Shown: piece by piece, positions 8,138 through 17,358 of the stretch
Position numbering within the stretch: the first letter of the stretch is position 1
How the letters are laid out: each line of letters begins with the position of its first letter
Origin: Novilysobacter selenitireducens
GTDB taxonomy: Bacteria > Pseudomonadota > Gammaproteobacteria > Xanthomonadales > Xanthomonadaceae
DNA length: 64,000 nt
NCBI RefSeq assembly: GCF_020026895.1
Contig: NZ_JAINZW010000001.1
Location: 248,001-312,000, forward strand
Direction: 5' to 3'
Translations under genes and position numbers: made by a program
Notes under the pieces: model-generated
Databases searched by the model: none
Seen by the model: the letters and a program-made list of their open reading frames with translations, nothing else
What the model was told of the DNA's origin: nothing

Positions 8138-8270
8138 CGAACGGCGCATCGGGAACCGCATGCGCGGCCGCTGTCTATTGCCGCCGACCCGAGATCCCGC
8201 TGACGTAACGTCCGGGGGCCGGGTCGACAGGGTTTAGCCTTCGCCCTTCCCGACTCCCCGCCTCACGAGC

Positions 8271-9266
8271 ATGCTGACCGCCGCCGACTACCGCCCGCCC
8301 CGCTGGCTGCGCAACGCCCACGTCCAGTCGGTGCTCGGCTCCAGCCCGCTGCGCCGCCGGCATGGCGAGCGCAGCCTGGCGGCCACCGGCGCGCAGACGA
8401 CGGTGCATCTCGTCGATGCAGGCGAGGGCGTACGGCTGCAGGGCCTGCACAGCACCGTGCCGGGGCGCGAGCCGCACGGCCTGGCGCTGCTGCTGCACGG
8501 CTGGGAGGGCAGCGTCGACTCCAGCTACATGCGGCTGACCGCGGCCGAACTGCTGCAGCGCGGGTTCGAGGTGTTCCGCCTCAACTTCCGCGACCACGGC
8601 GAGACCCACCACCTCAACGAGGCGCTGTTCCACTCCAACCGCATCGACGAGGTCGTGCGCGCGGCCTGCGAGGTCGCCGCGCGCTTCGTGCGGCGTCCGT
8701 TGACCGTCGCCGGGTATTCGCTCGGCGGCAACTTCGCCCTGCGCCTGGCGCTGCGCGCACGCGCCGCGGGCCTGCCACTGGCGCACGTCGCCGCGGTCTG
8801 CCCGGTACTGGACCCGGCGCGCACCATGGAGGCGATGGAGCAGGGCTTCCCGCTGTACCTGTGGTACTTCGAACGCAAGTGGCGGCGATCGCTTGCACGC
8901 AAACGCGAGCTGTTCCCCGCCAGCCACGACTTCGACGACCGGACCCTGGGCCTGCGCATGCGCCCACTGACCCAGTGGATGGTGGAACGCCACACCGACT
9001 TCGGCACCCTGGACCACTATTTCGACGGCTATTCCATCGCCGGCGACCGGCTCACGGCGCTGGACGTGCCGGCCAGCATCCTGATGGCCGCCGATGACCC
9101 GGTGATCCCGGTCGAGGGGTTCCGCGCGCTGTCGCTGCCCCCTTCGGTGCAGCTGGAGATCGCGCCATGGGGCGGGCACTGCGGCTTCCTGCAGGGCGCA
9201 CGGCTGGACGGCTTCGCCGAGCGCTGGGTGGCCGACCGGCTGGTCGCGGCGGCCGCTGCCGCCTGA
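8271..9266 (+). CDS. YheT-family alpha/beta hydrolase
   Basis: The 331-residue protein begins with the typical opening of YheT/EMB8 hydrolases (PPRWLRNAHVQSVLGS) and has an alpha/beta-hydrolase fold. The oxyanion-hole region is LLLHGWEG (about 74-81), the nucleophile elbow is GYSLGGN with Ser 150, the acid is probably in AADDPVIP, and the catalytic His in GGHCGFL near the C-terminus. The natural substrate of YheT-type enzymes is not well defined; they are treated as esterases of short acyl esters. The gene stands alone, 133 bases after the acyltransferase, and may or may not be part of the same lipid-related group. Confidence 0.88.
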   Translation: MLTAADYRPPRWLRNAHVQSVLGSSPLRRRHGERSLAATGAQTTVHLVDAGEGVRLQGLHSTVPGREPHGLALLLHGWEGSVDSSYMRLTAAELLQRGFEVFRLNFRDHGETHHLNEALFHSNRIDEVVRAACEVAARFVRRPLTVAGYSLGGNFALRLALRARAAGLPLAHVAAVCPVLDPARTMEAMEQGFPLYLWYFERKWRRSLARKRELFPASHDFDDRTLGLRMRPLTQWMVERHTDFGTLDHYFDGYSIAGDRLTALDVPASILMAADDPVIPVEGFRALSLPPSVQLEIAPWGGHCGFLQGARLDGFAERWVADRLVAAAAAA

Positions 9267-9328
9267 CGCCGCCCGCCGGCAGCCCGGGCGGGCCGCCAGT
9301 ACAATCGCCGGTTCGACCCGAGAACCGA

Positions 9329-11422
9329 GTGCCCCGAGTGTCCGACCACGCCACCACGATCGATGCGCTGCGCCGCGGCGCCGTCCCCGAAGCCCTGGCC
9401 GCCGCCCGCGAGGCCGTGGCCGCCCAGCCCGACGACGCCACAGCGCAGCGCCTGCTGGCCGCCGCGCTGCGCCTGTCGGGCGAGCGCGAGGCCGCGTTGG
9501 AAGCGATCGACCGCGCCATCGACCTGGCCCCCGACGACGCCAACCTGCACCTGGAGCGCGCCGGCCTGATGCTCCACGAGCGCAAGCTCGACGAGGCCCA
9601 GACCTCACTCGCACGCAGTGTCGGCCTGGACCCCAACCAGTTCCCGGCCTACATCATCCAGGGCCACCTCGCGCTGGGGCGCGGTGACCTCGACGAAGCC
9701 GAGCGACTGGTACGCACGGCGGCGCGCATCGCCCCGGAGCATCCGCAGGTAGCCGCACTGGAAGGCACGTTGGCGGTGCGGCGGGGCGATGCCGACCGCG
9801 GCCTGGCGCTGCTGGCCACTGCGGCCGAGCGCCACCCCGAAGACACGCAGGTACGCCACGCGCTGGCGTTCGCCTACCTCGCGAAGGGCCACCTGGCATT
9901 CGCCGAACAGGCCTTCCGCCAGTTACTCGAGAAGCAGCCGCAGTCGCGCGCAATGCGCTTCATGATCGCCGAGCTCCTGCGCCGCCAGGGCCGTCCCGGT
10001 GAAGCGGCCGACGAGCTGGCGCCGCTGTTGGCCGATGGCACCGCCACGCCGGGGCTGAAGCGCATGGTCGGCCAGGTCGAGCTGCAGGCCGGCCGTCCCG
10101 AACGCGGGTTGCCGCTGCTCAAGGAGGCGCTGGCCGCGCGACCGGACGACCGCGCCACCATCGTCGCGCTGGTCGATGCGTGGCGGCGGGCCCCCGATTC
10201 CGCCGACGATGCCCGCAACACGCTGGATGCTGCGCTGTCGACGCACCCCGGCCTGGATGCCTTGTGGCGCGCGCGCCTGGTGTTCGAACCCTTTGCTGGC
10301 GACACCGCGCGTGCCGTCGTCGAGCGCTGGCAGGCGGCGATGCCCGACCACGTGCCGGCGCTTGAAGCGATGAGTACGATCCACCGCCAAGCGGGCGAGC
10401 TGGACGCGGCGGAGGCCATCGCCCGGCGCATCGTCGTGCTACGTCCCGGGCATACCCAGGCCGAATTGCGCATCGTCGACAGCCACATCAACCGCGGCGA
10501 CCACGACGGCGCCATCGCCCGTGTGCACGCGCTGCTGGAGCAGGCCCAGGACGAGGCATCCCGGGCGAGCCTGCGGCAGTTGTTGGCGCGCGTGCACGAT
10601 CTCGCCGGCCGCCATGCCGAAGCGGCGGCGCTGTGGACCGCGCTGCAGGCCGACCAGGCGCCACGCCTGTTGCCATTGCCCGAGCACTCGGCGTCACTGG
10701 TCGAACTGCCCGATCGCACTAGCGCGCCGGAGGATGCAGCCAGCGTGCTGTTCCTGTGGGGCGCGCCCGGCTCGATGGTGGAACGTCTGGGCCACACGCT
10801 CGCGCTGGCGCGCGCGCCGCTGCAGCCGGATCGATTCAGTGGCAATCCGCCGCGCGATGCCTTCCAGCGCATCGACACCGCACGTCGGCTCCAGGACGGT
10901 TCGCTGTCGCCCGCCGATGCGGCACAGTCGTGGCGCGATGCGCTCGCCGCGCGCCGGTTGACCGGAGCGCATGTGATGGACTGGCTGCTGTGGTGGGACA
11001 ACAGCCTGCTGCCGGTCCTGCGCGCGCACCTGCCGGAAGCCGAGCTGATGATCGCCCTGCGCGACCCGCGCGACATGCTTCTGGACTGGCTGGCCTGGGG
11101 CTCACCCGCACCGTTCGCGATGCCGTCGCCGAAGGCGGCGGCCGAGTGGCTGGCGACGTCGATGGGGCAGGTGGCCGACCTGCACGAGCAGGATCTTGTC
11201 CGCCACCACCTCGTTCGCATGGATGGAATTACCGAGGACCCGGCTGCGATCGCACGGGCGATGGGCGAGGCGTTGCAGACGCAGGTGCCCGATGCTGGCG
11301 TCGGCGCGCTCGGTCCGGCCCGCTTCCCGGCCGGCCACTGGCGCGCCTACGCCGAGCCGCTGGCCGAGGCCTTCGCGCTGCTGACGCCGGTTGCACAGCG
11401 TCTGGGCTATCCCGAGGCCTGA
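9329..11422 (+). CDS. TPR protein with a degenerate sulfotransferase-like C-terminal domain
   Basis: This is a protein of about 697 residues. Two GTG codons (9329 and 9338) are possible starts; neither has a strong ribosome binding site. The first 450 residues are tandem tetratricopeptide repeats, visible as repeated AxxxLGxxxxAxxxxxxAxxLxP patterns. From about residue 470 the sequence resembles TPR-linked sulfotransferases: VLFLWGAPGSMVERLG occupies the place of the PAPS-binding loop, and LIALRDPRDMLLDW corresponds to the 3'-phosphate-binding strand. The loop lacks the usual PRSGTT, so sulfotransferase activity is doubtful. It is probably cytoplasmic since no signal peptide is visible. The YbhB-like gene follows after 30 bases. 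Confidence 0.75.
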   Translation: MPRVSDHATTIDALRRGAVPEALAAAREAVAAQPDDATAQRLLAAALRLSGEREAALEAIDRAIDLAPDDANLHLERAGLMLHERKLDEAQTSLARSVGLDPNQFPAYIIQGHLALGRGDLDEAERLVRTAARIAPEHPQVAALEGTLAVRRGDADRGLALLATAAERHPEDTQVRHALAFAYLAKGHLAFAEQAFRQLLEKQPQSRAMRFMIAELLRRQGRPGEAADELAPLLADGTATPGLKRMVGQVELQAGRPERGLPLLKEALAARPDDRATIVALVDAWRRAPDSADDARNTLDAALSTHPGLDALWRARLVFEPFAGDTARAVVERWQAAMPDHVPALEAMSTIHRQAGELDAAEAIARRIVVLRPGHTQAELRIVDSHINRGDHDGAIARVHALLEQAQDEASRASLRQLLARVHDLAGRHAEAAALWTALQADQAPRLLPLPEHSASLVELPDRTSAPEDAASVLFLWGAPGSMVERLGHTLALARAPLQPDRFSGNPPRDAFQRIDTARRLQDGSLSPADAAQSWRDALAARRLTGAHVMDWLLWWDNSLLPVLRAHLPEAELMIALRDPRDMLLDWLAWGSPAPFAMPSPKAAAEWLATSMGQVADLHEQDLVRHHLVRMDGITEDPAAIARAMGEALQTQVPDAGVGALGPARFPAGHWRAYAEPLAEAFALLTPVAQRLGYPEA

Positions 11423-11452
11423 TCCGAATACCCAACCGCACACGGAGGCAGC

Positions 11453-12079
11453 ATGCAGATCCGCAGCGACAGTTTCGAGAACCGCCAGCGCCTGCCGGCC
11501 GAATTCGCCGCCGGCGTGCGCACTGGCGACGACGTAGGGTTCGGTGCCAACCGCAACCCGCACCTGGCCTGGAGCGACGTGCCCGAGGGCACGCGCTCCT
11601 TCGCGTTGCTGTGCATCGACCCGGACGTGCCCACGGTCGGCGAGATGGTCGGCAAACCGGGGGTCGAGATCCCCGTCGACCAGGTCCGCACCGACTTCGT
11701 GCACTGGGCGATGGCCGACATCCCGGCCGACGTGCGCGAAATTGCCGCAGGCAGCTGCAGCGACGGTGTCGTGCCGCACGGCAAGCAGGACCCGGCCGGG
11801 CCTAAGGGCGCGCGCCAGGGCCTGAACGACTACACCGGCTGGTTCGAGGGCAACGACGACATGGCCGGGCAGTGGCGCGGCTTCGATGGCCCGTTCCCGC
11901 CACCCAACGACCTGCGCCTGCACCGCTACTTTTTCCGGCTGTACGCGATCGACGTCGACACGCTCGACCTGCCGGACGACTTCACCGCCGGCGACGTGCA
12001 GCGCGCCATGCACGGCCACGTGCTGGCCGAGTGCGCGATCCACGGCACGTACTCGCTGCATCCGAAGGTCGAGGGCTGA
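11453..12079 (+). CDS. YbhB/YbcL-family (PEBP-like) protein
   Basis: The 208-residue protein belongs to the bacterial phosphatidylethanolamine-binding / Raf-kinase-inhibitor-like family. Family features are the NPHLAWSDVPEGTRSFALLCIDPDVP ligand-site strand (quoted region 45-70), a following VHWAMADIP strand, and a late GPFPPPND...HRYFFRLYAID segment. At 208 residues it is longer than E. coli YbhB (158), with an insertion around DYTGWFEGNDDMAG. No signal peptide is present. The molecular role of these proteins in bacteria is not settled; a small-molecule-binding pocket is expected. It lies 30 bases after the TPR gene and is followed by a repeat cluster. Confidence 0.85.
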   Translation: MQIRSDSFENRQRLPAEFAAGVRTGDDVGFGANRNPHLAWSDVPEGTRSFALLCIDPDVPTVGEMVGKPGVEIPVDQVRTDFVHWAMADIPADVREIAAGSCSDGVVPHGKQDPAGPKGARQGLNDYTGWFEGNDDMAGQWRGFDGPFPPPNDLRLHRYFFRLYAIDVDTLDLPDDFTAGDVQRAMHGHVLAECAIHGTYSLHPKVEG

Positions 12080-12146
12080 GGCGGTAGGAGTCCGCGTGTC
12101 GGGACCCGTGCGCGGATGCCTGGCACTACCCGCCGGGATGGATTCG

Positions 12147-12314
12147 ATCGCGCCTGAAGCCGCTCCTACAAGAACTTACCTGTAGGAGCGGCTTCAGGCG
12201 CGACCGCGACCAGTCAAACCACGTCGCAATTCCGCCACCGTTGTAGGAGCGACGTGAGTCGCGACATACGCCAAACGGTGTGCCATGACGGTCGCGACTC
12301 ACGTCGCTCCTACA
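12147..12314. repeat. Repeat cluster: A1-, A1+, A2+, A2-
   Basis: Between the YbhB-like gene and the uppP 3' end lie four copies of two related palindromic repeats. A1 (core GTAGGAGCGGCTTCAGCCGC) is at 12147-12170 (minus) and 12181-12204 (plus). A2 (core GTAGGAGCGACGTAAGTCGC; here the variant with GTGAGT) is at 12242-12265 (plus) and 12291-12314 (minus). Each inverted pair can fold into a long hairpin. Confidence 0.9.
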
Positions 12315-12326
12315 GGAAGGCGGCGT

Positions 12327-13154
12327 TCAAACCCCCGCCGGCAGCCACAACAGCAGCGCCACGCCCAGCACGATGCGGTAGATCGCGAACGGCGTGTAGC
12401 GGTGCTGCTTGATGTAGCCCAGCAGCCAGCGCACCGCGACGAAGCCGGTCACGGTGGCGGCGGCGAATGCCAGGCCCATTTCACCCCAGGCCTCGCCACC
12501 GGTGCCCGATTCGAGGAAGTGCTCCAGCAGTGCGTAGCCGCTGGCGGCGAACATCGTCGGGATGCCGACCAGGAACACGAACTCCGTCGCCGCCGAGCGC
12601 TTGCCGGTGCCGGCCATCATCGCCATGAAGATCGCCGCCGCCGAGCGCGAGGTGCCCGGGAACACGCCCGCCACCACCTGAGCCAGGCCCACCAGCACGG
12701 CCACCACCCAGGTGATGTGCGCCGAGTCGCCGCGGCGCTCGGCGATGCGCTCGGCGAACAGCATCCACACGCCGCCCAGGATCAGTGCCCACGCGATCGG
12801 CGAGACCGTGTCGGGCAGCTCCCAGCCCATCAGCCGCACCGGCAGGCCGACCACCGCGGTCACGCCGAAGGCCACGGCGATCTTCATCAGGTAGTCGCGG
12901 TTGGCGGCGTCGCGCAGGCCGGTCGCCAGCGCCCACAGCCGCTGCCGGAACACCAGCGTGATCGCCAGGATCGCGCCGGCCTGGATGACGATGTTGAACA
13001 GGTCCGAGCGCTCGCCCAGCCAGTGCTGCGCGATCAGCAGGTGGCCCGTGCTGGAGATCGGCAGGAATTCGGTCAGTCCCTCGATCAGCCCCAGCAGCAG
13101 GGCGGCCAGCAGGTCGTTGACGGGGCCGGTGGGGGCAGCGGTGGCAATCGGCAT
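12327..13154 (-). CDS. uppP: Undecaprenyl-diphosphate phosphatase UppP (BacA)
   Basis: The 275-residue integral membrane protein (about eight helices) removes the terminal phosphate from undecaprenyl diphosphate at the outer face of the inner membrane, recycling the lipid carrier for peptidoglycan and other polymers. The two catalytic motifs are present: EGLTEFLPISSTGH at residues 25-38 and PGTSRSA in the second half. The ATG at 13154 was chosen because the region upstream is proline/arginine-rich and not conserved-looking; a longer in-frame start exists at 13223. The gene is divergent from zwf, and the region between them carries a LacI-type operator-like palindrome. Confidence 0.95.
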   Translation of the reverse strand: MPIATAAPTGPVNDLLAALLLGLIEGLTEFLPISSTGHLLIAQHWLGERSDLFNIVIQAGAILAITLVFRQRLWALATGLRDAANRDYLMKIAVAFGVTAVVGLPVRLMGWELPDTVSPIAWALILGGVWMLFAERIAERRGDSAHITWVVAVLVGLAQVVAGVFPGTSRSAAAIFMAMMAGTGKRSAATEFVFLVGIPTMFAASGYALLEHFLESGTGGEAWGEMGLAFAAATVTGFVAVRWLLGYIKQHRYTPFAIYRIVLGVALLLWLPAGV

Positions 13155-13218
13155 GTACGGGCGTCGTGCGCGAGGGCCGCCTAGGATAGGCGATGGCGCC
13201 GCGGACGCCGCCGGCGCA

Positions 13219-13232
13219 TGCAAACGTATGCA
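13219..13232. promoter_or_regulatory. LacI-type operator-like palindrome upstream of zwf
   Basis: TGCAAAC-GTATGCA is a 14-base palindrome with one mismatch (six of seven pairs) and a central CG, 53 bases before the zwf start. Its left half matches, as reverse complement, the right half of the site at 46102-46115 (GTTTGCA), and its GTAT centre matches the perfect site at 23930-23943. Confidence 0.55.
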
Positions 13233-13284
13233 GGCCCAGCCCCATGCCGGCCCGGTTTAGGCTCACAGGATCACCGGAGCGACC

Positions 13285-14751
13285 ATGACCGCCAGCACCG
13301 CCCAACCCGCGCAGTTACTCACGCTGTTCGGCGCCACCGGCGACCTCGCCGGACGGATGCTGTTTCCCTCGCTGTACGGCCTGCAGGCCGAGGGGCTGCT
13401 GCCCGAGCGCCTGCGCATCCTCGGCACCGCGCGCAGCGAACTGGACGACGCCGCGTTCCGCGACCTCGTCGCCGAGTCCATCCAGCGCCATGTCCCCGAC
13501 GACGAGCGTTGCGACGACGCGCTTCGCGCATTGCTCGAACGCATCGAATACCGCGCCGCTTCGCTGGACGACACCGCGTCGATGGCGTCGCTGGCCGGGG
13601 CAATCGATGCGCGCCGCGAGGGCGACGTGCTCTGCCACCTCAGCACCGCGCCGCGCTGGTACGGCGCCGTGTGCGAGGCGCTGGCCGCCGGCGGGCTGGG
13701 CGGGCCGGGCACGCGGGTGATGCTGGAAAAACCCATCGGCCACGACCTCGCCAGCGCGATCGCCATCAACGACGCGGTGTCGGCGGTGTTCGACGAATCG
13801 CAGGTGTTCCGCGTCGACCACTACCTGGGCAAGGAAGGGGTGCAGAACCTGCTGGCACTGCGTTTCGGCAACGCGCTGTTCGAGCCGCTGTGGAACGCGC
13901 GCCACATCGAGCAGGTGCAGATCACCGTCGCCGAGACCGTCGGCGTGGAAGGCCGCGGCGACTACTACGACGGCTCCGGCGCGCTGCGCGACATGCTGCA
14001 GAACCACCTGCTGCAGCTGCTGTGCCTGGTGGCGATGGAGCCGCCGTCGCAGTTCGAACCCAGCGCGGTGCGCAACGAGAAGCTCAAGGTGCTGCGCTCG
14101 CTGCGCCCGATCGGCCGGGGCGAAGTCGTGGGCGAAACGGCCGCCGGGCAGTACACGGCCGGCGCCATCGACGGCGTTGCCGTGCCGGGGTACGCGCAGG
14201 AGCTGGGACGCGACAGCACCACCGAGACCTTCGCCGCCATCCGCGCGCACGTCGACAACTGGCGCTGGTCGGGCGTGCCGTTCTACCTGCGCACCGGCAA
14301 GCGCCTGCCGCAGCGGCGCACCGAGATCTTCATCCAGTTCCGGCAGGTGCCGCACTCGATCTTCGGCACCGCGCCCATCGCGCCCAACTCGCTGCTGATC
14401 GCGCTGCAACCGGAGGAGCACATCAGCCTGCGGGTGATGAGCAAGACCCCCGGGCTGGACCGCGCCGGCCTGCAGCTGAGCAAGGTGACGCTGGACCTGG
14501 ACATGCAGGACGAGTTCGCCGCGCACCGTCGCCGCCCGGCATACGAGCGGCTGTACCTGGATGCGCTGGAAGGCAACGGCACGCTGTTCGTGCGCCGCGA
14601 CGAGACCGAAGCCGCGTGGCAGTGGGTGGATGCGATCGCCGACGGCTGGCGCCACGCCGGCGTGCACCCGCGCAGCTACCCGGCCGGCACATGGGGGCCG
14701 GCCGCCGCGCTCACCCTGGCCGAGCGCCACGGCCATGGCTGGCGGGAGTAG
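13285..14751 (+). CDS. zwf: Glucose-6-phosphate 1-dehydrogenase
   Basis: The 488-residue enzyme oxidises glucose 6-phosphate to 6-phosphogluconolactone with NAD(P)+. The nucleotide-binding motif GATGDLA is at residues 16-22, and the substrate-binding signature RVDHYLGKE is at 176-184 with Lys 183. Length matches the family. CGGAG seven bases before the ATG is a plausible ribosome binding site. It is the first gene of a tightly packed five-gene operon, zwf-pgl-edd-glk-eda, in which each following start overlaps or nearly touches the previous stop. The upstream palindrome at 13219-13232 suggests control by a LacI-family repressor; no hexR-like gene is present in the window. Confidence 0.97.
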   Translation: MTASTAQPAQLLTLFGATGDLAGRMLFPSLYGLQAEGLLPERLRILGTARSELDDAAFRDLVAESIQRHVPDDERCDDALRALLERIEYRAASLDDTASMASLAGAIDARREGDVLCHLSTAPRWYGAVCEALAAGGLGGPGTRVMLEKPIGHDLASAIAINDAVSAVFDESQVFRVDHYLGKEGVQNLLALRFGNALFEPLWNARHIEQVQITVAETVGVEGRGDYYDGSGALRDMLQNHLLQLLCLVAMEPPSQFEPSAVRNEKLKVLRSLRPIGRGEVVGETAAGQYTAGAIDGVAVPGYAQELGRDSTTETFAAIRAHVDNWRWSGVPFYLRTGKRLPQRRTEIFIQFRQVPHSIFGTAPIAPNSLLIALQPEEHISLRVMSKTPGLDRAGLQLSKVTLDLDMQDEFAAHRRRPAYERLYLDALEGNGTLFVRRDETEAAWQWVDAIADGWRHAGVHPRSYPAGTWGPAAALTLAERHGHGWRE

Positions 14752-14755
14752 GGCG

Positions 14756-15460
14756 ATGGCCTGGGTCGAACACCGCCACGCCGATGCGGCCGCACTGGCC
14801 GATGCGCTGGCCGCCACGCTGCACCGGCAGTGCGAACGCGCGCTGGTCGAGCGCGGCAAGGCGCTGCTGGCGCTGGCCGGCGGTCGCACGCCGTTCCCGG
14901 CCTACCGCGCGTTGGCGGCGTCCGACCTCGACTGGTCGCGCGTCACCGCCATGCCGACCGACGAACGCTGCGTCCCGCACGACCACGCCGCCTGCAATCT
15001 GCGCGGCCTGCGCGAGGCGATGGCCGGCGCGCGCGGCCTGACACTCCAAGCGCTGACCACGCGCGATGGCAACCCGGACGCATCGCAGGCCGCCGCACGC
15101 GCGATGCTCGCGCACCACCCCGATGCATTCGATGTCGTCGTGCTGGGCATGGGCGAGGACGGCCACACCGCGTCGCTGTTCCCCGGCGCGCCGCAACTCG
15201 ACGCCGCGCTGGACCCCGCCCGTGCCGACGGCGCGGTGCGCGTCGACCCCGACCCGCTGCCGCCGGAAGCACCGTTCGCGCGAATCAGCCTGACCGCATC
15301 GCGCCTGCTGCACGCCAGGTGCATCATTCTGGCGCTCACCGGCCACGCCAAACGCGCCGTGCTGGAGCAGGCCCTGGCCGATGCCGACCCGCGCCGCCAC
15401 CCGGTGGCCGCGATCCTCCACGCCCCCAGCGCCACCGTGCACGTCCACTGGAGCCCGTGA
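14756..15460 (+). CDS. pgl: 6-phosphogluconolactonase
   Basis: The 234-residue protein hydrolyses 6-phosphogluconolactone to 6-phosphogluconate, the second step of the pathway begun by zwf. It shows the glucosamine-6-phosphate isomerase/lactonase fold: [15 protein letters not shown] near residue 42, a PTDERCVP loop with the catalytic acidic residues, and [17 protein letters not shown]. The start at 14756 is four bases after the zwf stop and is preceded by GGGAGTAGGG, which spans the stop codon. It belongs to the DevB/Pgl type, not to the seven-bladed YbhE type. The stop overlaps the edd start (TGATG). Confidence 0.95.
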   Translation: MAWVEHRHADAAALADALAATLHRQCERALVERGKALLALAGGRTPFPAYRALAASDLDWSRVTAMPTDERCVPHDHAACNLRGLREAMAGARGLTLQALTTRDGNPDASQAAARAMLAHHPDAFDVVVLGMGEDGHTASLFPGAPQLDAALDPARADGAVRVDPDPLPPEAPFARISLTASRLLHARCIILALTGHAKRAVLEQALADADPRRHPVAAILHAPSATVHVHWSP

Positions 15461-17358
15461 TGCCGCTGCACCCCACCGTCGCCGCCGTCACCGCCCGCAT
15501 CGCCCGCCGCAGCCGCACGCTGCGCGGCGACTACTTGGCGCGCATGGAGGCCGCGCGCCACGCGCTGCCGGCGCGTACCCGGCTGGGCTGCGGCAACCTC
15601 GCGCACGGGTTCGCGGCAGCCGGCGCCGACAAGCCGCACCTGCGCGGCGCGGCCGGCGGCAACCTGGCCATCGTCACCGCGTACAACGACATGCTTTCGG
15701 CGCACCAGCCGATGGAGCACTACCCGACGCTGATCCGCGCCGCCGCGCGCGCGGCCGGTGGCAGCGCGCAGGTCGCCGGCGGCGTGCCGGCGATGTGCGA
15801 CGGCGTCACCCAGGGCCGCGAGGGCATGGAGCTGAGCCTGTTCTCGCGCGACACCATCGCCCTGGCCACTGCGGTCGCGTTGTCGCACGACATGTTCGAC
15901 GGCGCGCTGCTGCTGGGCGTGTGCGACAAGATCGTGCCCGGGCTGCTGATCGGCGCGCTCAGCTTCGGCCACCTGCCGGTGGTGTTCGTGCCGGCCGGGC
16001 CGATGACGTCGGGCCTGCCCAACCGCGTAAAGGCCGCGGTGCGCCAGCGCTACGCCGCCGGCCAGGCCAGCCGCGAGGAGCTGCTGGAAGCCGAATCGGC
16101 CAGCTACCACGGCCCCGGCACCTGCACGTTCTATGGCACCGCCAACTCCAACCAGATGCTGCTGGAGGTGATGGGCCTGCACGTGCCCGGCACCGCGTTC
16201 GTCAATCCCGGTACGCCGCTGCGCGATGCGCTCACCGTCGCGGCCACCGAGCAGGCGCTTCGCGCCACCGCGCTGGCCGAGCGCCACGCCGGCGACGGCG
16301 CGCCGCCCACGTACCGGCCGCTGGCGCGTACCGTCGACGAAAAGGCGATCGTCAACGCCATGGTCGGGCTGGCGGCCACCGGCGGCTCGACCAACCACGC
16401 CATCCACCTGGTCGCGGTCGCGCGCGCCGCCGGGCTGCTGATCGACTGGGACGATCTGGACGCGCTGTCGCGGGTGACGCCGCTGCTGGCGCGCATCTAC
16501 CCCAACGGCAGCGCCGACGTGAACCACTTCCACGCCGCCGGCGGCATGGGCCGCGTCATCACCGAACTGCTCGACGCCGGCCTGCTGCACGAGGACATCG
16601 CCTGCGTGCACGGCGGCACCCTGCGCGACCAGGCGATGGAGCCGTACCTGGACGACCTGACCCTGCGCTGGCGCGACCCGCCACCGTCCTCGCTCGACGT
16701 GGATGTGCTGCGCGGCGTAGCCGACCACTTCGATGCCGAAGGCGGGTTGCGGCGCCTGGACGGCAACCTGGGACGCGCAGTGGTGAAGGTGTCGGCGGTG
16801 ACGCCGGAACACCGCATCATCGAAGCGCCCGCGCGCGTGTTCGAATCGCAGGACGCGGTGCTCGCCGCGTTCCAGGCCGGCGCGCTGGAAGGCGATTTCG
16901 TCGCCGTCGTCAGCGGGCAGGGCCCGCGCGCCAACGGCATGCCCGAGCTGCACAAGCTGACCCCGGTGCTGGGGGTGCTGCAGGACCGCGGCCAGCACGT
17001 CGCGCTGCTCACCGACGGACGCATGTCCGGTGCCTCGGGCAAGGTGCTGGCCGCCATCCACCTCTCGCCCGAGGCCGCCGACGGCGGGCCGATCGCGCGC
17101 CTGCGCGACGGCGACCGCATTCGTATCGACGCCGAGGCCGGCCGTCTCGAAACGCTGGTTGATCCCGCCGAGTGGAACGCGCGCGAGGCGGTCCCACCGG
17201 ATGCTGCCGCCTCGCACACCGGCGTCGGCCGCGAACTGTTCGGCCTGATGCGCGCCGCCACCGGCACGGCCGAGCAGGGCGGCTGCAGCCTGTTCCCGGC
17301 GCTCCCGGACGCGGCGCTGGCCGACATGGCCGCCGCAGGGGAGCTGGCCGGTGGTTGA
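15460..17358 (+). CDS. edd: 6-phosphogluconate dehydratase
   Basis: The 632-residue enzyme dehydrates 6-phosphogluconate to 2-keto-3-deoxy-6-phosphogluconate, the signature step of the Entner-Doudoroff pathway. It belongs to the IlvD/Edd family of iron-sulfur dehydratases; cluster-binding cysteines are visible in AMCDGVTQG (Cys 113) and GVCDKIVPG (Cys 155). Other family marks are [11 protein letters not shown] near residue 74 and the late [10 protein letters not shown] loop. The start is fixed by the TGATG overlap with pgl. Length agrees with the family (about 605-640). The glk start lies inside its last codons. Confidence 0.97.
   Translation: MPLHPTVAAVTARIARRSRTLRGDYLARMEAARHALPARTRLGCGNLAHGFAAAGADKPHLRGAAGGNLAIVTAYNDMLSAHQPMEHYPTLIRAAARAAGGSAQVAGGVPAMCDGVTQGREGMELSLFSRDTIALATAVALSHDMFDGALLLGVCDKIVPGLLIGALSFGHLPVVFVPAGPMTSGLPNRVKAAVRQRYAAGQASREELLEAESASYHGPGTCTFYGTANSNQMLLEVMGLHVPGTAFVNPGTPLRDALTVAATEQALRATALAERHAGDGAPPTYRPLARTVDEKAIVNAMVGLAATGGSTNHAIHLVAVARAAGLLIDWDDLDALSRVTPLLARIYPNGSADVNHFHAAGGMGRVITELLDAGLLHEDIACVHGGTLRDQAMEPYLDDLTLRWRDPPPSSLDVDVLRGVADHFDAEGGLRRLDGNLGRAVVKVSAVTPEHRIIEAPARVFESQDAVLAAFQAGALEGDFVAVVSGQGPRANGMPELHKLTPVLGVLQDRGQHVALLTDGRMSGASGKVLAAIHLSPEAADGGPIARLRDGDRIRIDAEAGRLETLVDPAEWNAREAVPPDAAASHTGVGRELFGLMRAATGTAEQGGCSLFPALPDAALADMAAAGELAGG

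Noticed and set aside
12285-13184. Plus-strand frame opposite uppP
   Set aside because: Gln/His/Arg-rich artefact of the complement; uppP has both catalytic motifs.
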